Positions 17,007 to 17,320 of a stretch of DNA of 17,320 nucleotides are shown here, piece after piece (position 1 is the stretch's first letter; each line of letters starts with the position of its first letter). The stretch comes from Eimeria necatrix. Its lineage: Eukaryota > Apicomplexa > Conoidasida > Eucoccidiorida > Eimeriidae. The position numbers were made by a program, and so were the translations under genes. Under the pieces are notes generated by a model that saw only the letters and a list, made by a program, of their open reading frames with translations, ran no database searches and was not told where the DNA came from. The DNA is taken from NCBI RefSeq assembly GCF_000499385.1, contig NW_013654615.1, positions 1 to 17,320 on the forward strand, read 5' to 3'.

Positions 17007-17320
17007 CGGCGGCGAACTCGCTGAGGCCCTCTCCGAACTTCTCCAAGACATCAACAGCAAATTCAATTCCCTCAGCAGCAGCATTTTAAACAAACTCGAC
17101 GACATGGCTTTCAAGCTCGACGCCCTCGAGGCTCAGCTTTCCAATTTGCTCCAGGAAGACCCGGGGGGCCCCCTGGGGGCCGCTCGGGGGGGCCCCCTGG
17201 GGGCCGCTCTGGACGACGGCCTGGGGGCCCCGCCGCCCTTCGGGGGCCCCCTGGGGGCCCCAGGCCTGGGGGGCCCCACCTTGGGGGCCCCTCTTGGGGG
17301 CGGGGGGGCCCTTGCGGGGG
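16578..17320 (+). CDS. HSBP1: heat shock factor binding protein 1 homologue, two exons seen, 3'-partial
   Basis: HSBP1 is a small coiled-coil protein that binds the trimerisation region of heat-shock factor and dampens it. Exon 1 (16578-16731) starts at an ATG with A at -3, reads MSTADVGTGGTNG, carries Ala and Gln runs, and ends DSSVQ with donor G|GTAAGG in phase 1. Exon 2 begins after TTCTGCTGCAG at 16973 in matching phase with a poly-Ala run from CAG repeats. Then comes the diagnostic core: ELAEALSELLQDINSKF, SLSSSILNKLDDM and KLDALEAQLSNLLQED, matching HSBP1 heptads (human ...IIGRIDDMSSRIDDLE...). After this a Gly/Pro/Leu/Ala tail from GGGGCCCC repeats continues past the window. Usual family members are about 75 residues, so both the N-terminal Ala/Gln region and the C-terminal tail are extra. 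The acceptor could also be a later CAG, which would only shorten poly-Ala. Confidence 0.82.
16768..16861 (+). repeat. CAG tract in the HSBP1 intron
   Basis: Nearly perfect CAG triplets with one CAA in the intron 16732-16972. The frame through them runs into TGA at the tract's end, which supports splicing. Confidence 0.88.
17162..17320 (+). repeat. GGGGCCCC repeats encoding the HSBP1 C-terminal tail
   Basis: GGGGGCCCC units read as GGPLGA and GAPL blocks in frame with the coiled-coil core and continue off the window. Confidence 0.85.

Overview
The window looks like a repeat-rich segment of a coccidian apicomplexan nuclear genome, most probably Eimeria. Three things point that way: a conserved mitochondrial enzyme gene split by introns, interstitial TTTAGGG/CCCTAAA telomere-like repeats, and dense CAG/CTG triplet tracts that become Ala, Gln or Ser runs in exons. 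Two other motifs are expanded, TGCATGCA and GGGGCCCC, both perfect 8-bp palindromes. Most long reading frames here are translations of simple repeats (poly-L/A/C/Q/S, MHAC, GAP/GGP) and are not genes. Genes were found by assembling short non-repetitive exons with matching splice phases.

Layout. (1) 3-2456 (+): C-terminal two thirds of the branched-chain 2-oxoacid dehydrogenase E1 alpha subunit, six exons, all five introns filled with repeats. (2) 2457-3490: TGCATGCA arrays with no gene. (3) 3494-5927 (-): a multi-exon membrane RING-H2 protein (paralogue A), 5' end not resolved. (4) About 5940-9640: mostly CAG/CTG tracts, AT-rich DNA and a CCCTAAA island; only weak exon candidates. (5) 9636-10068: a 27-bp minisatellite with a 14-bp palindromic core, followed by an AT-rich minisatellite. 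(6) 10220-11662: a doubtful plus-strand exon and a long GGGGCCCC field. (7) 11671-14682 (-): a second membrane RING-H2 gene (paralogue B) whose transmembrane and RING exons have the same lengths and phases as those of paralogue A. (8) 14700-15820: CAG/CTG-rich, no secure gene. (9) 15821-16518 (+): a complete two-exon small membrane protein resembling the DUF4536/TMEM261 (DMAC1) family. (10) 16578-17320 (+): a heat shock factor binding protein 1 homologue, running off the window.

The genes do not form an operon and share no pathway. BCKDH E1 alpha is a mitochondrial matrix enzyme, the DUF4536-like protein is probably mitochondrial, HSBP1 is a coiled-coil regulator of heat-shock factor, and the RING-H2 pair are probable membrane-bound E3 ubiquitin ligases. 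The main new observation is the RING-H2 pair: a duplicated family with a conserved exon plan whose introns have filled with different repeat classes since duplication.
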